DNA from: CAWDVB01 sp963824105 | Lineage (GTDB): Bacteria; Actinomycetota; Actinomycetes; Propionibacteriales; Nocardioidaceae | NCBI GenBank assembly: GCA_963824105.1 | Contig: CAWGNN010000010.1 | Span: 310,001-374,000, forward strand | Direction of reading: 5' to 3' | Length of the DNA stretch: 64,000 nt | Part shown: positions 1 to 6,892 of the stretch, piece after piece | How the letters are laid out: every line of letters starts with the position of its first letter | How positions within the stretch are numbered: the first letter of the stretch is position 1 | The notes under the pieces: model-generated | What the model was told of the DNA's origin: nothing | Database searches by the model: none | Seen by the model: only the letters and a program-made list of their open reading frames with translations | Program-made: the position numbers and the translations under genes

Positions 1-603
1 GTTGTTCATCTCCGGCATCGAGGTGAGCGCCTTGACCATGGCCCAGCCGATGATGTGGGTGAACGAGACCTTCCCGCCTCGAGCTCGGGCGAGGTGGTTG
101 TTGATCACGATGCGGTTGTCCCAGAGCAGCTTCACCGGGATCGATCGCACGCTGGTCGCTGTCGGGACGGCGAGGCTGGCGTCCATGTTGGCCACGGTCC
201 GAGCGGCGGCGCCGCGCATGACCACCAGTTCCGGCGCGTCGCTGGCCTGGGCCGGTGCGGTGTCGGGCCGCTCCTTCGGCACGGGCGTCGAGACCGGCGC
301 GGAAGGCTGGACGGCCGCTGCGGGGGCCGGCGCGGCTAGCGCAGGTGCAGGCGCTGCAGGACCAGACGGGGGCCCCGATGCGGCGGGCGACGAGGCCGGG
401 GGACCACCCGGAGCGGGGTGTCGATCCCCCGTTGGCACGGCTTGTCCGTTCGGGGGGCGGTGTTGGAAGAACTCGATCCAGGCCTGGTCGACACTGGATG
501 GATCCTGCCGGTAGCGGTCGTACATCTCGTCGACCAACCACTCGTTGGCCCCGAACTCGGCCATGGGGTCGTCGGTGTTCTGCGGTGAAGCCGGGTCAGG
601 CAC
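1..603 (-). CDS. kgd: Multifunctional 2-oxoglutarate decarboxylase/dehydrogenase, N-terminal part (cut by window edge)
   Basis: The visible 201 codons are the start of the actinobacterial Kgd/SucA fusion, a TCA-cycle enzyme acting on 2-oxoglutarate. Residues 1-45 give the E1o-type lead (ANEWLVDEMYDRYRQDPSSV, then WIEFFQ). A Pro/Ala-rich linker of about 70 residues follows, and then the start of the acyltransferase-like E2 domain (IPVKLLWDNRIVINNHLARA, then FTHIIGWAMVKALTSMPEMN). The chosen start is a GTG preceded by a purine-rich AGGAAAGAGG; an in-frame ATG 13 codons later is possible. A TAGCCT box on the minus strand at 645-640 is a fair -10 for it. The gene is divergent from the membrane-protein/LCP pair. 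Family assignment is firm; the catalytic E1 domain lies outside the window. Confidence 0.9.
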   Translation of the reverse strand, partial: MPDPASPQNTDDPMAEFGANEWLVDEMYDRYRQDPSSVDQAWIEFFQHRPPNGQAVPTGDRHPAPGGPPASSPAASGPPSGPAAPAPALAAPAPAAAVQPSAPVSTPVPKERPDTAPAQASDAPELVVMRGAAARTVANMDASLAVPTATSVRSIPVKLLWDNRIVINNHLARARGGKVSFTHIIGWAMVKALTSMPEMNN

Positions 604-734
604 GTCGCCTCTTTCCTGCACGGGCGGAAGAACGGATCCAGGCTAGCCCGGTTATCCTCCATTGCGGACCCAAGCGCCGTTGCCATCGGCGTGGTGTACG
701 CCACCTTCCTTGCCCGACGTTATTGGATGTGTCT

Positions 735-1445
735 ATGTCTCCTCGAGCTCGCACCGGTTGGTTGCGCGCCTCCCTGATCGTCGGGGTAGTGGTCGTGGCC
801 CTCGCCGCAGTCGGGGCGATCGGCTATGTCTTCTACCACCAGCCCTCCGAAACAGCTCTTGTCGCGCAGCCCACTGAGGCGCCGGTGACGATCAGTGAGA
901 TCCCCTTGACGACCAAGATCGTCAAGGTTGCCGGCAAACTGCCCGCCAAGGCCAAGGCGAAGGCGGAGATGCAGATCGACGAACTGCTCACACGTTACGT
1001 CTCGGCCGGTTACCTCGGCGTCTACCCGCGGAGCAGCTTCTCCGACACCTACTCGCTGATGGACCCCAACCTGGTCAAGTTCGCGAGCAAGGACGCTGAC
1101 GTGATCGCGGGCAAACAGTGGGCCACCCAGAGCGTGAGCGTCGACCCGGGCACACTCGTCGCCAGGATCTCACTGCTGGCGGTGAACAAGAAGCCTGTCG
1201 GGGGCACGGCGAAGATCAACTGGGCCTTCCAGGTCACGGCTCTCACCCCGGACGAGTCCTCGTCTGGGGCTGTGGCGCCGGCGGACTCCGGGAGCACGGC
1301 CGCGACCGCGTCGACCAGCACGACCGCGGAGCCGACCACCGTCACCATCAAGGGCCAGATCCTGCTCGCCATGGGCAAGAGCGGCTGGCAGATCTTCGGG
1401 TACGACGCGACCGCACCCGACGTCACGGGAGGTAGTGGTCAGTGA
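735..1445 (+). CDS. Membrane-anchored extracytoplasmic protein of unknown function
   Basis: A 236-residue protein with an N-terminal hydrophobic segment at about residues 9-33 after an Arg-rich start (MSPRARTGWLRAS). This suggests an uncleaved anchor with the rest outside the membrane. The C-terminal third has a Thr/Ser/Ala-rich stretch (STAATASTSTTAEPTTV). No enzymatic motif was recognised. The ATG was chosen over the GTG two codons upstream because a TTGGAT box ends 6 nt before it, as in a leaderless promoter. The stop codon overlaps the GTG of the next gene (GTGA), so the two are probably translationally coupled and work with the envelope. Function unknown. Confidence 0.7.
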   Translation: MSPRARTGWLRASLIVGVVVVALAAVGAIGYVFYHQPSETALVAQPTEAPVTISEIPLTTKIVKVAGKLPAKAKAKAEMQIDELLTRYVSAGYLGVYPRSSFSDTYSLMDPNLVKFASKDADVIAGKQWATQSVSVDPGTLVARISLLAVNKKPVGGTAKINWAFQVTALTPDESSSGAVAPADSGSTAATASTSTTAEPTTVTIKGQILLAMGKSGWQIFGYDATAPDVTGGSGQ

Positions 1446-2353
1446 GGAAGCGACTGGTTTCCCTGCGCAGGGTCCTCGGGTTGACGGTGGTCCTCGCCCT
1501 CACTCTGGTCGCTGTCCCCAACTCCCAGGTCTCGACCCCGGACGCCTACTTGGTCAAGGTCAACACCGCCGACGCGATCGCCCACAACGCCAACGTGGTC
1601 TGGATCCTCTTCCTAGGCTCCGATGCCCGGCCTGGTGAGACCTTCACCGGGACCCGCAGCGACGCGATCCATCTGGTCGGGATCAATCTCAAGACGGGGA
1701 GCGTCGCGTCTTTGGGCATTCCCCGAGACTCGTGGGTCCCGATCCCTGGTTGCTGCACCACGAAGATCAACGCCGCCATGGTCTATGGAGGCCCGCAGAT
1801 GATGGCCAAGGCTGTCTCGAACCTCGTGGGCATCACGCCCGACTACGTCTTCGTCACCAGCTTCTGGGGGTTCAAGGACCTCATCAAGACGATCGGCAAC
1901 GTCACGGTCATCTCGCCGAACACCTGGTCGGACCCGTTCCTGCACGCCAACTTCAAGGCGGGCAAGACGGTTCTCAATCCGCAGAACGCGCTGCGCTTCG
2001 CCCGATCCCGGCACGGGCTTCCGCGAGGAGACTTCGACCGGTCCGGTGATCAGAACCTGCTGCTGCTCGGGATCCTGAAACAGGTCCTCAAGCAGAAGGA
2101 CAAGCCTGGGTTCATGGAGCGGGCAGTCTTGGCCGGGATGAAGGATCTCTACCTGGACAAGATGTCGCCGACGGATCTCTACAAGCTGGCGCAGCTGGTC
2201 ACCCTGGCAAACCCGAAGAAGGCCAAGATGTGCGTGCTGAACGGCACCACCGGGATGGTCGGCTCCGCGAGCGTGGTCCACCCGGACATAGCCGAGGCGC
2301 ATGCGTTCGCCAAGGACACGATGAACGACGCCAAGATCAACTACGCCTGCTGA
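1442..2353 (+). CDS. LytR-CpsA-Psr (LCP) family cell-wall glycopolymer ligase
   Basis: A 303-residue LCP protein. The family attaches phosphate-linked glycopolymers (teichoic acid, arabinogalactan or capsule) to peptidoglycan outside the membrane, using polyprenyl-phosphate-linked donors. A basic N-terminus and one hydrophobic segment (residues 8-28) anchor it. The LCP core shows ILFLGSDARPGETFTGTRSD, then LGIPRDSWVPIPG, and an Arg-containing block NALRFARSRHGLPRGDFDRS, matching the conserved Asp/Arg residues that bind the pyrophosphate. There is no C-terminal LytR_C domain. It starts with a GTG overlapping the stop of the upstream membrane protein. The 3' end overlaps the convergent gene by 17 nt. 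Which glycopolymer it handles cannot be read from the sequence. Confidence 0.9.
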   Translation: MRKRLVSLRRVLGLTVVLALTLVAVPNSQVSTPDAYLVKVNTADAIAHNANVVWILFLGSDARPGETFTGTRSDAIHLVGINLKTGSVASLGIPRDSWVPIPGCCTTKINAAMVYGGPQMMAKAVSNLVGITPDYVFVTSFWGFKDLIKTIGNVTVISPNTWSDPFLHANFKAGKTVLNPQNALRFARSRHGLPRGDFDRSGDQNLLLLGILKQVLKQKDKPGFMERAVLAGMKDLYLDKMSPTDLYKLAQLVTLANPKKAKMCVLNGTTGMVGSASVVHPDIAEAHAFAKDTMNDAKINYAC

Positions 2354-2873
2354 GCTGGTCTCGGGGCGTGAGCCGCAGCCCTGTCCAGACGGTCGACGCG
2401 AGGAGCAGAGCCAGCACCGAGACCACCACGGCGGAGGGGGCGGGCGTGCCCCGCAGCCATCCCGCGCCCAGCCAGACCAGGGCGGCGCCCGTCCAGAGAG
2501 CGGCGCCGCGCCCCGCCCACACGAGCAGCTGACGCGGGTCGGGTGCCATCGAAGCCGGCCCCTGGGCCGCAATCAATAGGCCGACGTGGGCGATCACGAC
2601 GCCTGCTGCGGCGAGCAGTAGCCAGGGACTGTTCACTGATTCCGGATCCTGGGTCAGCCAGAGTTCGCCGATCAGCAGCAGCAGGCCCAGGCCCGCCATC
2701 GAGTCCGGGCGGGCGACGGCGACGGCGGCGAGCAGCCCGACTCCGACCTCGACCCAGCCCGGGACCGGTCCCACGGGGTCCGCGGCGAGAACCGCGGTCG
2801 CGCTGCCCAGGAGCACCACGGCTCGGAGGAGTGCCTGACCCGGGTGCACGGCCATCGCGATGCGATCAGTCAT
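2337..2873 (-). CDS. Small polytopic membrane protein, last gene of the MoxR-DUF58 operon
   Basis: 178 residues, strongly hydrophobic, with about five likely membrane segments (for example AVVLLGSATAVLAA, VGVGLLAAVAVA, MAGLGLLLLIGEL, LLLAAAGVVIAHVGLLIAA, VVSVLALLLASTVW). No family motif was recognised. The ATG overlaps the stop of the DUF58 gene as ATGA, so it is probably made as part of that operon. Similar small membrane proteins often end MoxR/DUF58 loci in actinobacteria, but a role cannot be stated. Confidence 0.7.
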   Translation of the reverse strand: MTDRIAMAVHPGQALLRAVVLLGSATAVLAADPVGPVPGWVEVGVGLLAAVAVARPDSMAGLGLLLLIGELWLTQDPESVNSPWLLLAAAGVVIAHVGLLIAAQGPASMAPDPRQLLVWAGRGAALWTGAALVWLGAGWLRGTPAPSAVVVSVLALLLASTVWTGLRLTPRDQLSRRS

Positions 2874-4174
2874 CGGGCCGCCGCTCTGGGCATCTGCGAT
2901 CGGCGGGCGAGCCGATGCATCACCTCGTCCAGAGTCCCGGGCCCCCGCCAGGGGACGACAGGGATGCCGGTGCGGACCAAGGAGACGAGCTCGAGCCGTC
3001 GCTCGAGCAGTCTGAGCCGCCAGGCGAGTGCCTCCTCCGCATCCACCCGCCGGCCGGCCGCCGGCTCGGCGGGCAGGGTGTCGATGGCGACCACCGGCAA
3101 CCCCCGGTTGGCCAGGTCCACCAGGGTCGTGACGACCAGCGGGGAGAGCAGAGGCGAGAGCGCGATCACGGTGGTGCCGGCTCCGGCCCCCAGGCGGAGT
3201 CGCTCGGGTGCCTGAGCCCAGGGCGCTGCCCCCACATGCGCGAGGATCTCGAGGATCCTGCGCTGGTGACGTGAGCCGGCCGCTGGCCGCAACACCTGCT
3301 GGGTGCCACCGACGACCCGCAGACCGACCCGGTTTCCGATCCGGAGGTGGTGTTCGGCAAGGGCGGCCGCTGCCCGAACGGCGGTGTCCAGGCTGCTCGC
3401 GGGGCCGTCGATCCCTCCGCTCTCACCGAGCACGGCCAGCGCGTCGACGAGCAGCAGCACCTCGCTGTCCTGCTCGGCCGTGGTGGTGATGGTGTGCAGC
3501 CGGCCGGTCCGCAACGACGTCCGCCAGTGGATCCGGCGAAGTCGGTCTCCGGCCTGGAACTCCCTGATCCCGGAGAACTCGGAGCCCTCTCCGTCGCGGG
3601 TGCCCCGGTTGGCGCCGACCAATCCGGTCGGCCGTGGGGTCTCGGCGCGGCTGTCGAACGGCAGCGGGGTGGGCAGGGTGGTCAGCCGGCCGCCCGTGAG
3701 CGGCGTGGGCCCCCACCGGTAGCCGCCCCACGTGCTGGTCACCGCGACCAGACCCGCACCCACCTCACGGGTGCCCCAGCGGCGCTGGTTGACCCCGAAC
3801 CGGGCCACGAGCGGCTCGCCCGGGGTCCGCGTCGAGGACGACAGGGCGCCCGTGAACGGGCGCACGGCGGAGAACCTGACCGGCGCGACCCTCCGGGTCA
3901 TCTGCTCGACGCCCTCACCGGTGACCTCGGTGAACAGCGTGGTCGCGGCGCTCTCCGTCACGACGTGAGTCTCGACGCCGGTGGTGACCTTCGGCTCGGT
4001 GGCCGGGCGCCGCAGGGCACCGGCGAGGAAGACCAGGACGAATGGAGCCGCCAGCACCACGAGCGCCGGCCGCCCCAGAAGCACCCCGGCCAGGCCGAGG
4101 ACGGGTCCGGCGAGAGCCGCGCGGACCAGGGCTCCGGTCGGTCGCCAGGTGACAGCAGTTGGGGAGCCAATCAT
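2870..4174 (-). CDS. DUF58 domain-containing membrane protein
   Basis: 434 residues. Two adjoining hydrophobic segments near residues 13-45 are followed by a soluble domain. The DUF58 signature is present as EFSGIREFQAGDRLRRIHWR followed by TSLRTGRL, and a VWA-like fold begins at VLLLVDALAVLGE. DUF58 proteins partner MoxR ATPases in loci thought to help protein maturation or envelope stress responses; the substrate is unknown. The start codon shares one base with the moxR stop (TGATG), and the stop overlaps the ATG of the next membrane protein, so the whole group is translationally coupled. A much longer upstream reading in the same frame exists but runs antisense through moxR and has no support. 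Confidence 0.85.
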   Translation of the reverse strand: MIGSPTAVTWRPTGALVRAALAGPVLGLAGVLLGRPALVVLAAPFVLVFLAGALRRPATEPKVTTGVETHVVTESAATTLFTEVTGEGVEQMTRRVAPVRFSAVRPFTGALSSSTRTPGEPLVARFGVNQRRWGTREVGAGLVAVTSTWGGYRWGPTPLTGGRLTTLPTPLPFDSRAETPRPTGLVGANRGTRDGEGSEFSGIREFQAGDRLRRIHWRTSLRTGRLHTITTTAEQDSEVLLLVDALAVLGESGGIDGPASSLDTAVRAAAALAEHHLRIGNRVGLRVVGGTQQVLRPAAGSRHQRRILEILAHVGAAPWAQAPERLRLGAGAGTTVIALSPLLSPLVVTTLVDLANRGLPVVAIDTLPAEPAAGRRVDAEEALAWRLRLLERRLELVSLVRTGIPVVPWRGPGTLDEVMHRLARRSQMPRAAAR

Positions 4175-5160
4175 CAGCGGGGCGTGTCCGGGCGCTCGGT
4201 GGGCGCGGGTGTGGGCACCCGGTCGAGGGTTGCATCGATCACGGTGGAGCCGCTGACGCTGGTCATCCAGAGCTCGGGCTTGACAGTGATCCGATGGGCG
4301 AGGACCGGTTTGGCAACCTCCTTCACGTCTTCGGGGAGCACGAAGTCCCGGCCCTTCAGCACGGCGAGCGCCCGGGCGCTCAGGACCAGCCCCAGGGAGC
4401 CGCGCGGCGACGCGCCGATCAGCACCTGGTCGTGGTGACGGGTCGCCTCGACCAGGGCGACGCAGTACCGGCCAACAGCCGGGTCCACCTCGACGGACTC
4501 CACTGCCGCCTGCATCGACAGCAGGCCAGCCGCGTCGGTCACGGGAGGGAGAACGACCTCCTCCCGACGGCGCTCGAGTCGGTTCCTGATCAGACCCCAC
4601 TCGTCGGTGCTGGACGGATAACCGAAGGTCACTCTCATCAGGAACCGGTCCAGCTGGGCCTCTGGCAGGGGGTAGGTGCCCTCGTACTCGACCGGGTTGG
4701 CGGTCGCGAGAACGTGGAAGGGCGGAGTGAGCGGGAAGGTGGTGCCCTCGACCGTGGTCTGGCGCTCCTGCATCGCCTCGAGCAGCGCCGCCTGGGTCTT
4801 CGGCGGAGTCCGGTTGATCTCATCGGCGAGGAGCAGACCACAGAAGAGCGGACCCGGACGGAACACGAAGTCGCCGGCCGCCTGGTCGTAGACGAAGGCG
4901 CCGGTGAGGTCGGAGGGCAGGAGGTCGGGGGTGAACTGCGCGCGCTTGAAGTCCAAGCCCAGGCTCTGGGCGAGGCTCCGGGCCGCCAAGGTCTTGCCCA
5001 GGCCGGGGAAGTCTTCCAGCAGCACGTGTCCGCCCGCCAGGATCCCGGCCAGCACCTGGGTCAGGGCCTCACGCTTGCCGACCACCACCTCGCAGACCTG
5101 ATCGAGCACGCGGGTCGCGAGTTCGAAGGCCCGCGCCACTTCCGGGTGGGATCCGTTCAT
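4174..5160 (-). CDS. MoxR family AAA+ ATPase
   Basis: 328 residues, the usual length for MoxR. Walker A is GLGKT at residues 53-57 (in EDFPGLGKTLAARSLA). Walker B is LLLADEINR, with the catalytic Asp-Glu at about 113-114. Sensor 1 sits in VLATANPVEYEGTYPLPEAQ, with the lid domain beyond it. MoxR proteins are cytoplasmic chaperone-like ATPases thought to act on a partner, usually the adjacent DUF58/VWA protein. The gene is fourth from the end of a five-gene minus-strand operon with 1-4 nt overlaps on both sides, which fixes its start. Family very sure, target unknown. Confidence 0.92.
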   Translation of the reverse strand: MNGSHPEVARAFELATRVLDQVCEVVVGKREALTQVLAGILAGGHVLLEDFPGLGKTLAARSLAQSLGLDFKRAQFTPDLLPSDLTGAFVYDQAAGDFVFRPGPLFCGLLLADEINRTPPKTQAALLEAMQERQTTVEGTTFPLTPPFHVLATANPVEYEGTYPLPEAQLDRFLMRVTFGYPSSTDEWGLIRNRLERRREEVVLPPVTDAAGLLSMQAAVESVEVDPAVGRYCVALVEATRHHDQVLIGASPRGSLGLVLSARALAVLKGRDFVLPEDVKEVAKPVLAHRITVKPELWMTSVSGSTVIDATLDRVPTPAPTERPDTPR

Positions 5161-5633
5161 AGTTCCTCGATCTTGTCGATGATGCGGTTGACCTCGGTGG
5201 GAGTAAGCCGGCGTGGTGGCATCAAGATCCCGACGATCGGCTCGAGCCGCTGCAGGACGTCGTCGGGGTCGGTCTCGCGGCTGAGCCCGTGCTTCTGCTC
5301 CAGGCTGCGCTCGGCCAAAGCGAGCAGCTGGCGCTGTAGCCCGTCGTCGTGCTTGCGGGACACCCGTTGTCGCTCCAGCAGTCGCTGGTATCTCGCCAGC
5401 GATGCCTCGTTGGGCACCGGCACCTCCGACGCCGGCTGTTGGGTCCCCCAGAGCACGGGCGGAGCCGCGCTCATGCTGCCGGCCACCGCCTCGATCAGCG
5501 CGACGAGGCAGAAGACGATCAACGTGACGATGACATAGTCGTGGTGTCGAGTGGAGAAGACCAGCGCCAGGTTGACGACCACGGCGGCCGCCAGGGCGAA
5601 GGCGACCCGGGTGAGCAGGCCACGTCTGGTCAT
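5157..5633 (-). CDS. Small membrane protein in the MoxR operon
   Basis: 158 residues. Two hydrophobic segments at about 9-27 (RVAFALAAAVVVNLALVFS) and 33-52 form a membrane hairpin. A charged, helical cytoplasmic part follows, rich in Arg/Glu/Leu (YQRLLERQRV, LLALAERSLEQKHG) and ending in LTPTEVNRIIDKIEEL, which looks coiled-coil-prone. It overlaps moxR by ATGA and is itself overlapped in the same way by the DUF4129 gene. No named domain recognised. The position suggests it links the DUF4129 protein and MoxR at the membrane, which is inference from context only. Confidence 0.7.
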   Translation of the reverse strand: MTRRGLLTRVAFALAAAVVVNLALVFSTRHHDYVIVTLIVFCLVALIEAVAGSMSAAPPVLWGTQQPASEVPVPNEASLARYQRLLERQRVSRKHDDGLQRQLLALAERSLEQKHGLSRETDPDDVLQRLEPIVGILMPPRRLTPTEVNRIIDKIEEL

Positions 5634-6364
5634 GACCCGGCCTCCGCTACATCGCTACCGCGTCCGGCGCCGAGTTGCGCATGCACCTCGAGCAGAGCTT
5701 GCCGGGCTGCTGCCCGGTCGGCCTCGGTGAGCGGGTGGGACGAGAACCTGGCCACGTGGTACAGCTCCGCCAGGCGTACGCCGGGACGTGGATCGACCTG
5801 GAGCTGCTCCAGCAACCGGGTCAGGAACTCAGTCGGGGTCTCCGTCAGCCTTGGGGGCAGATCCACCGCCGTAGCGGCCTCCTCGAAGGCCATCCAGCAC
5901 CGGACGATCCCGTTGCGCGGGGGGCCGTCGGCGAGACGGGTGAGATGCACCTCGCGAGCAGAAAGGAGCTCCTCCTCGAGCCTTGACGTCTCGGGGAAGT
6001 CGGCGAACTCCACCCGCTCCCGGCCCCAGCGTCCTCTCGACTCGAAGCGACCAGCCATCCAGACGTACAGGGCCCAGGTCAGCAGTGCCGCCAGAGTGAG
6101 CAGGACGATGCCCCCGAAGATCTTGCCGATCCAGGTGAGATCCGGGCCCGAGCCCGGGTTCTGATCCTGCTGCAGAGCCTTCGGCCCCGCCGTGTCCGGA
6201 TAGAAGGTGCCCGACGCGGAATAGGAAGGGGGTGCGTACTGCACCGTGCGCTCGCCGCTCGCGAGCTGGCCCACTCCGGTGGAGGCGGCCCACGCGACCG
6301 CGATCAGGACCAGGCAGGCACCGAGGGCCGCACCCATCGCCAGAACCGCTCGAGGCATCCCCAC
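5630..6364 (-). CDS. DUF4129 domain-containing membrane protein, first gene of the MoxR operon
   Basis: 244 residues. An N-terminal hydrophobic segment (about 6-28) is followed by an extracytoplasmic stretch of about 50 residues, a second membrane segment (about 82-104, IFGGIVLLTLAALLTWALYV) and a cytoplasmic domain. That domain carries the DUF4129 pattern: NGIVRCWMAFEEAATAVDLP, then TETPTEFLTRLLEQL, then LAELYHVARFSSHPLTEADR. It is the promoter-proximal gene of a five-gene coupled operon. The GTG start lies 6 nt downstream of a TAGTCT -10 box, so the mRNA is probably leaderless. The substrate of these loci is not known. Confidence 0.8.
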   Translation of the reverse strand: MGMPRAVLAMGAALGACLVLIAVAWAASTGVGQLASGERTVQYAPPSYSASGTFYPDTAGPKALQQDQNPGSGPDLTWIGKIFGGIVLLTLAALLTWALYVWMAGRFESRGRWGRERVEFADFPETSRLEEELLSAREVHLTRLADGPPRNGIVRCWMAFEEAATAVDLPPRLTETPTEFLTRLLEQLQVDPRPGVRLAELYHVARFSSHPLTEADRAAARQALLEVHAQLGAGRGSDVAEAGS

Positions 6365-6370
6365 GGAAGA

Positions 6371-6376
6371 AGACTA
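6371..6376 (-). promoter_or_regulatory. -10 box (TAGTCT) of the DUF4129-MoxR-DUF58 operon
   Basis: TAGTCT read on the minus strand ends 6 nt before the GTG start. This is the spacing expected for a leaderless transcript. No convincing -35 was seen. Confidence 0.55.
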
Positions 6377-6429
6377 AGAGGTCAACGACTTCAGGACCTC
6401 GACCGGACCAGCAGTGTCCTGGCTCCCAC

Positions 6430-6644
6430 GTTGCGCCCCCGGTGCTCCTCGTTCGCTGCGCTCGCTCGTCGACCGGGGTTGGCCGGTGGTGGGGTTTGTG
6501 TTCGGGTTCCGGGTTGCGCCCCCGGTGCTCCTCGTTCGCTGCGCTCGCTCGTCGACCGGGGTTGGCCGGTGGTGGGGTTTGTGTTCGGGTTCCGGGTTGC
6601 GCCCCCGGTGCTCCTCGTTCGCTGCGCTCGCTCGTCGACCGGGG
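6430..6644. repeat. Tandem repeat, 83-bp unit, about 2.6 copies, beside tRNA-Arg
   Basis: Two full copies and one partial copy of an 83-bp unit start at 6431, 6514 and 6597. Each starts with TTGCGCCCCCGGT and carries the near-symmetrical CTCGTTCGCTGCGCTCGCTC. The first two end in GTGTTCGGGTTCCGGG. The 11 bases GCGCCCCCGGT near the start of each unit also occur at the 3' end of the adjacent tRNA gene. No gene is supported between 6365 and 6695; open frames here are by-products of GC-rich repetition. Confidence 0.9.
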
Positions 6645-6656
6645 CGCTCGCTCGGC

Positions 6657-6686
6657 CCAATGGAGCAAGCGAGCTTGCTCCATTGG
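6657..6686. terminator. Hairpin downstream of tRNA-Arg, likely terminator or processing signal
   Basis: A perfect 14-bp inverted repeat with arms CCAATGGAGCAAGC and GCTTGCTCCATTGG and a 2-nt centre, starting 10 nt beyond the tRNA 3' end in the direction of transcription. There is no clear T-tract. It is flanked by partly symmetrical GCTCGCTCGG / CCTCGCTCGC sequences. Confidence 0.6.
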
Positions 6687-6695
6687 CCTCGCTCG

Positions 6696-6767
6696 CGCCC
6701 CCGGTAGGATTCGAACCTACGCACCCGCCTCCGGAGGGCGGTGCTCTATCCCCTGAGCTACGGGGGC
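6696..6767 (-). tRNA. tRNA-Arg (anticodon CCG)
   Basis: A 72-nt cloverleaf can be folded by eye. The acceptor stem GCCCCCG pairs with CGGGGGC, and discriminator G follows. The D arm is GCTC...GAGC. The anticodon stem is CCGCC/GGCGG with loop CTCCGGA, giving anticodon CCG. The T arm is GTAGG-TTCGAAT-CCTAC. The CCA end is not encoded. This tRNA reads the CGG arginine codon, which is common in such GC-rich genomes. Confidence 0.97.
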
Positions 6768-6880
6768 TCACAGGTGCGGGGCACAGCGTACCCGCACCGG
6801 CTTCGGGACCAGAAACCGCTCGCCCCCGGCGTGGGCCGTCCGGCCAGGAAACCGAGGAGAGACCACCGGGGCTGCGCCGA

Positions 6881-6886
6881 TACCCT
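6881..6886 (+). promoter_or_regulatory. -10 box (TACCCT) of argS, leaderless type
   Basis: TACCCT ends 6 nt before the chosen argS GTG, matching the TANNNT plus 6-7 nt pattern seen at many genes in this window. It supports that GTG over the in-frame GTG two codons upstream. Confidence 0.55.
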
Positions 6887-6892
6887 GTGCAG

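Noticed and set aside
255..734. N-terminal extension of the membrane-anchored protein before 735
   Set aside because: It would run antisense through kgd; the anchor helix immediately after 735 and the -10-like box fit the shorter protein.
6431..6892. Open extension of the argS frame upstream across the repeats and tRNA
   Set aside because: It is antisense to the tRNA and made of tandem repeats; the argS family starts at the GTG with a leaderless -10 box.
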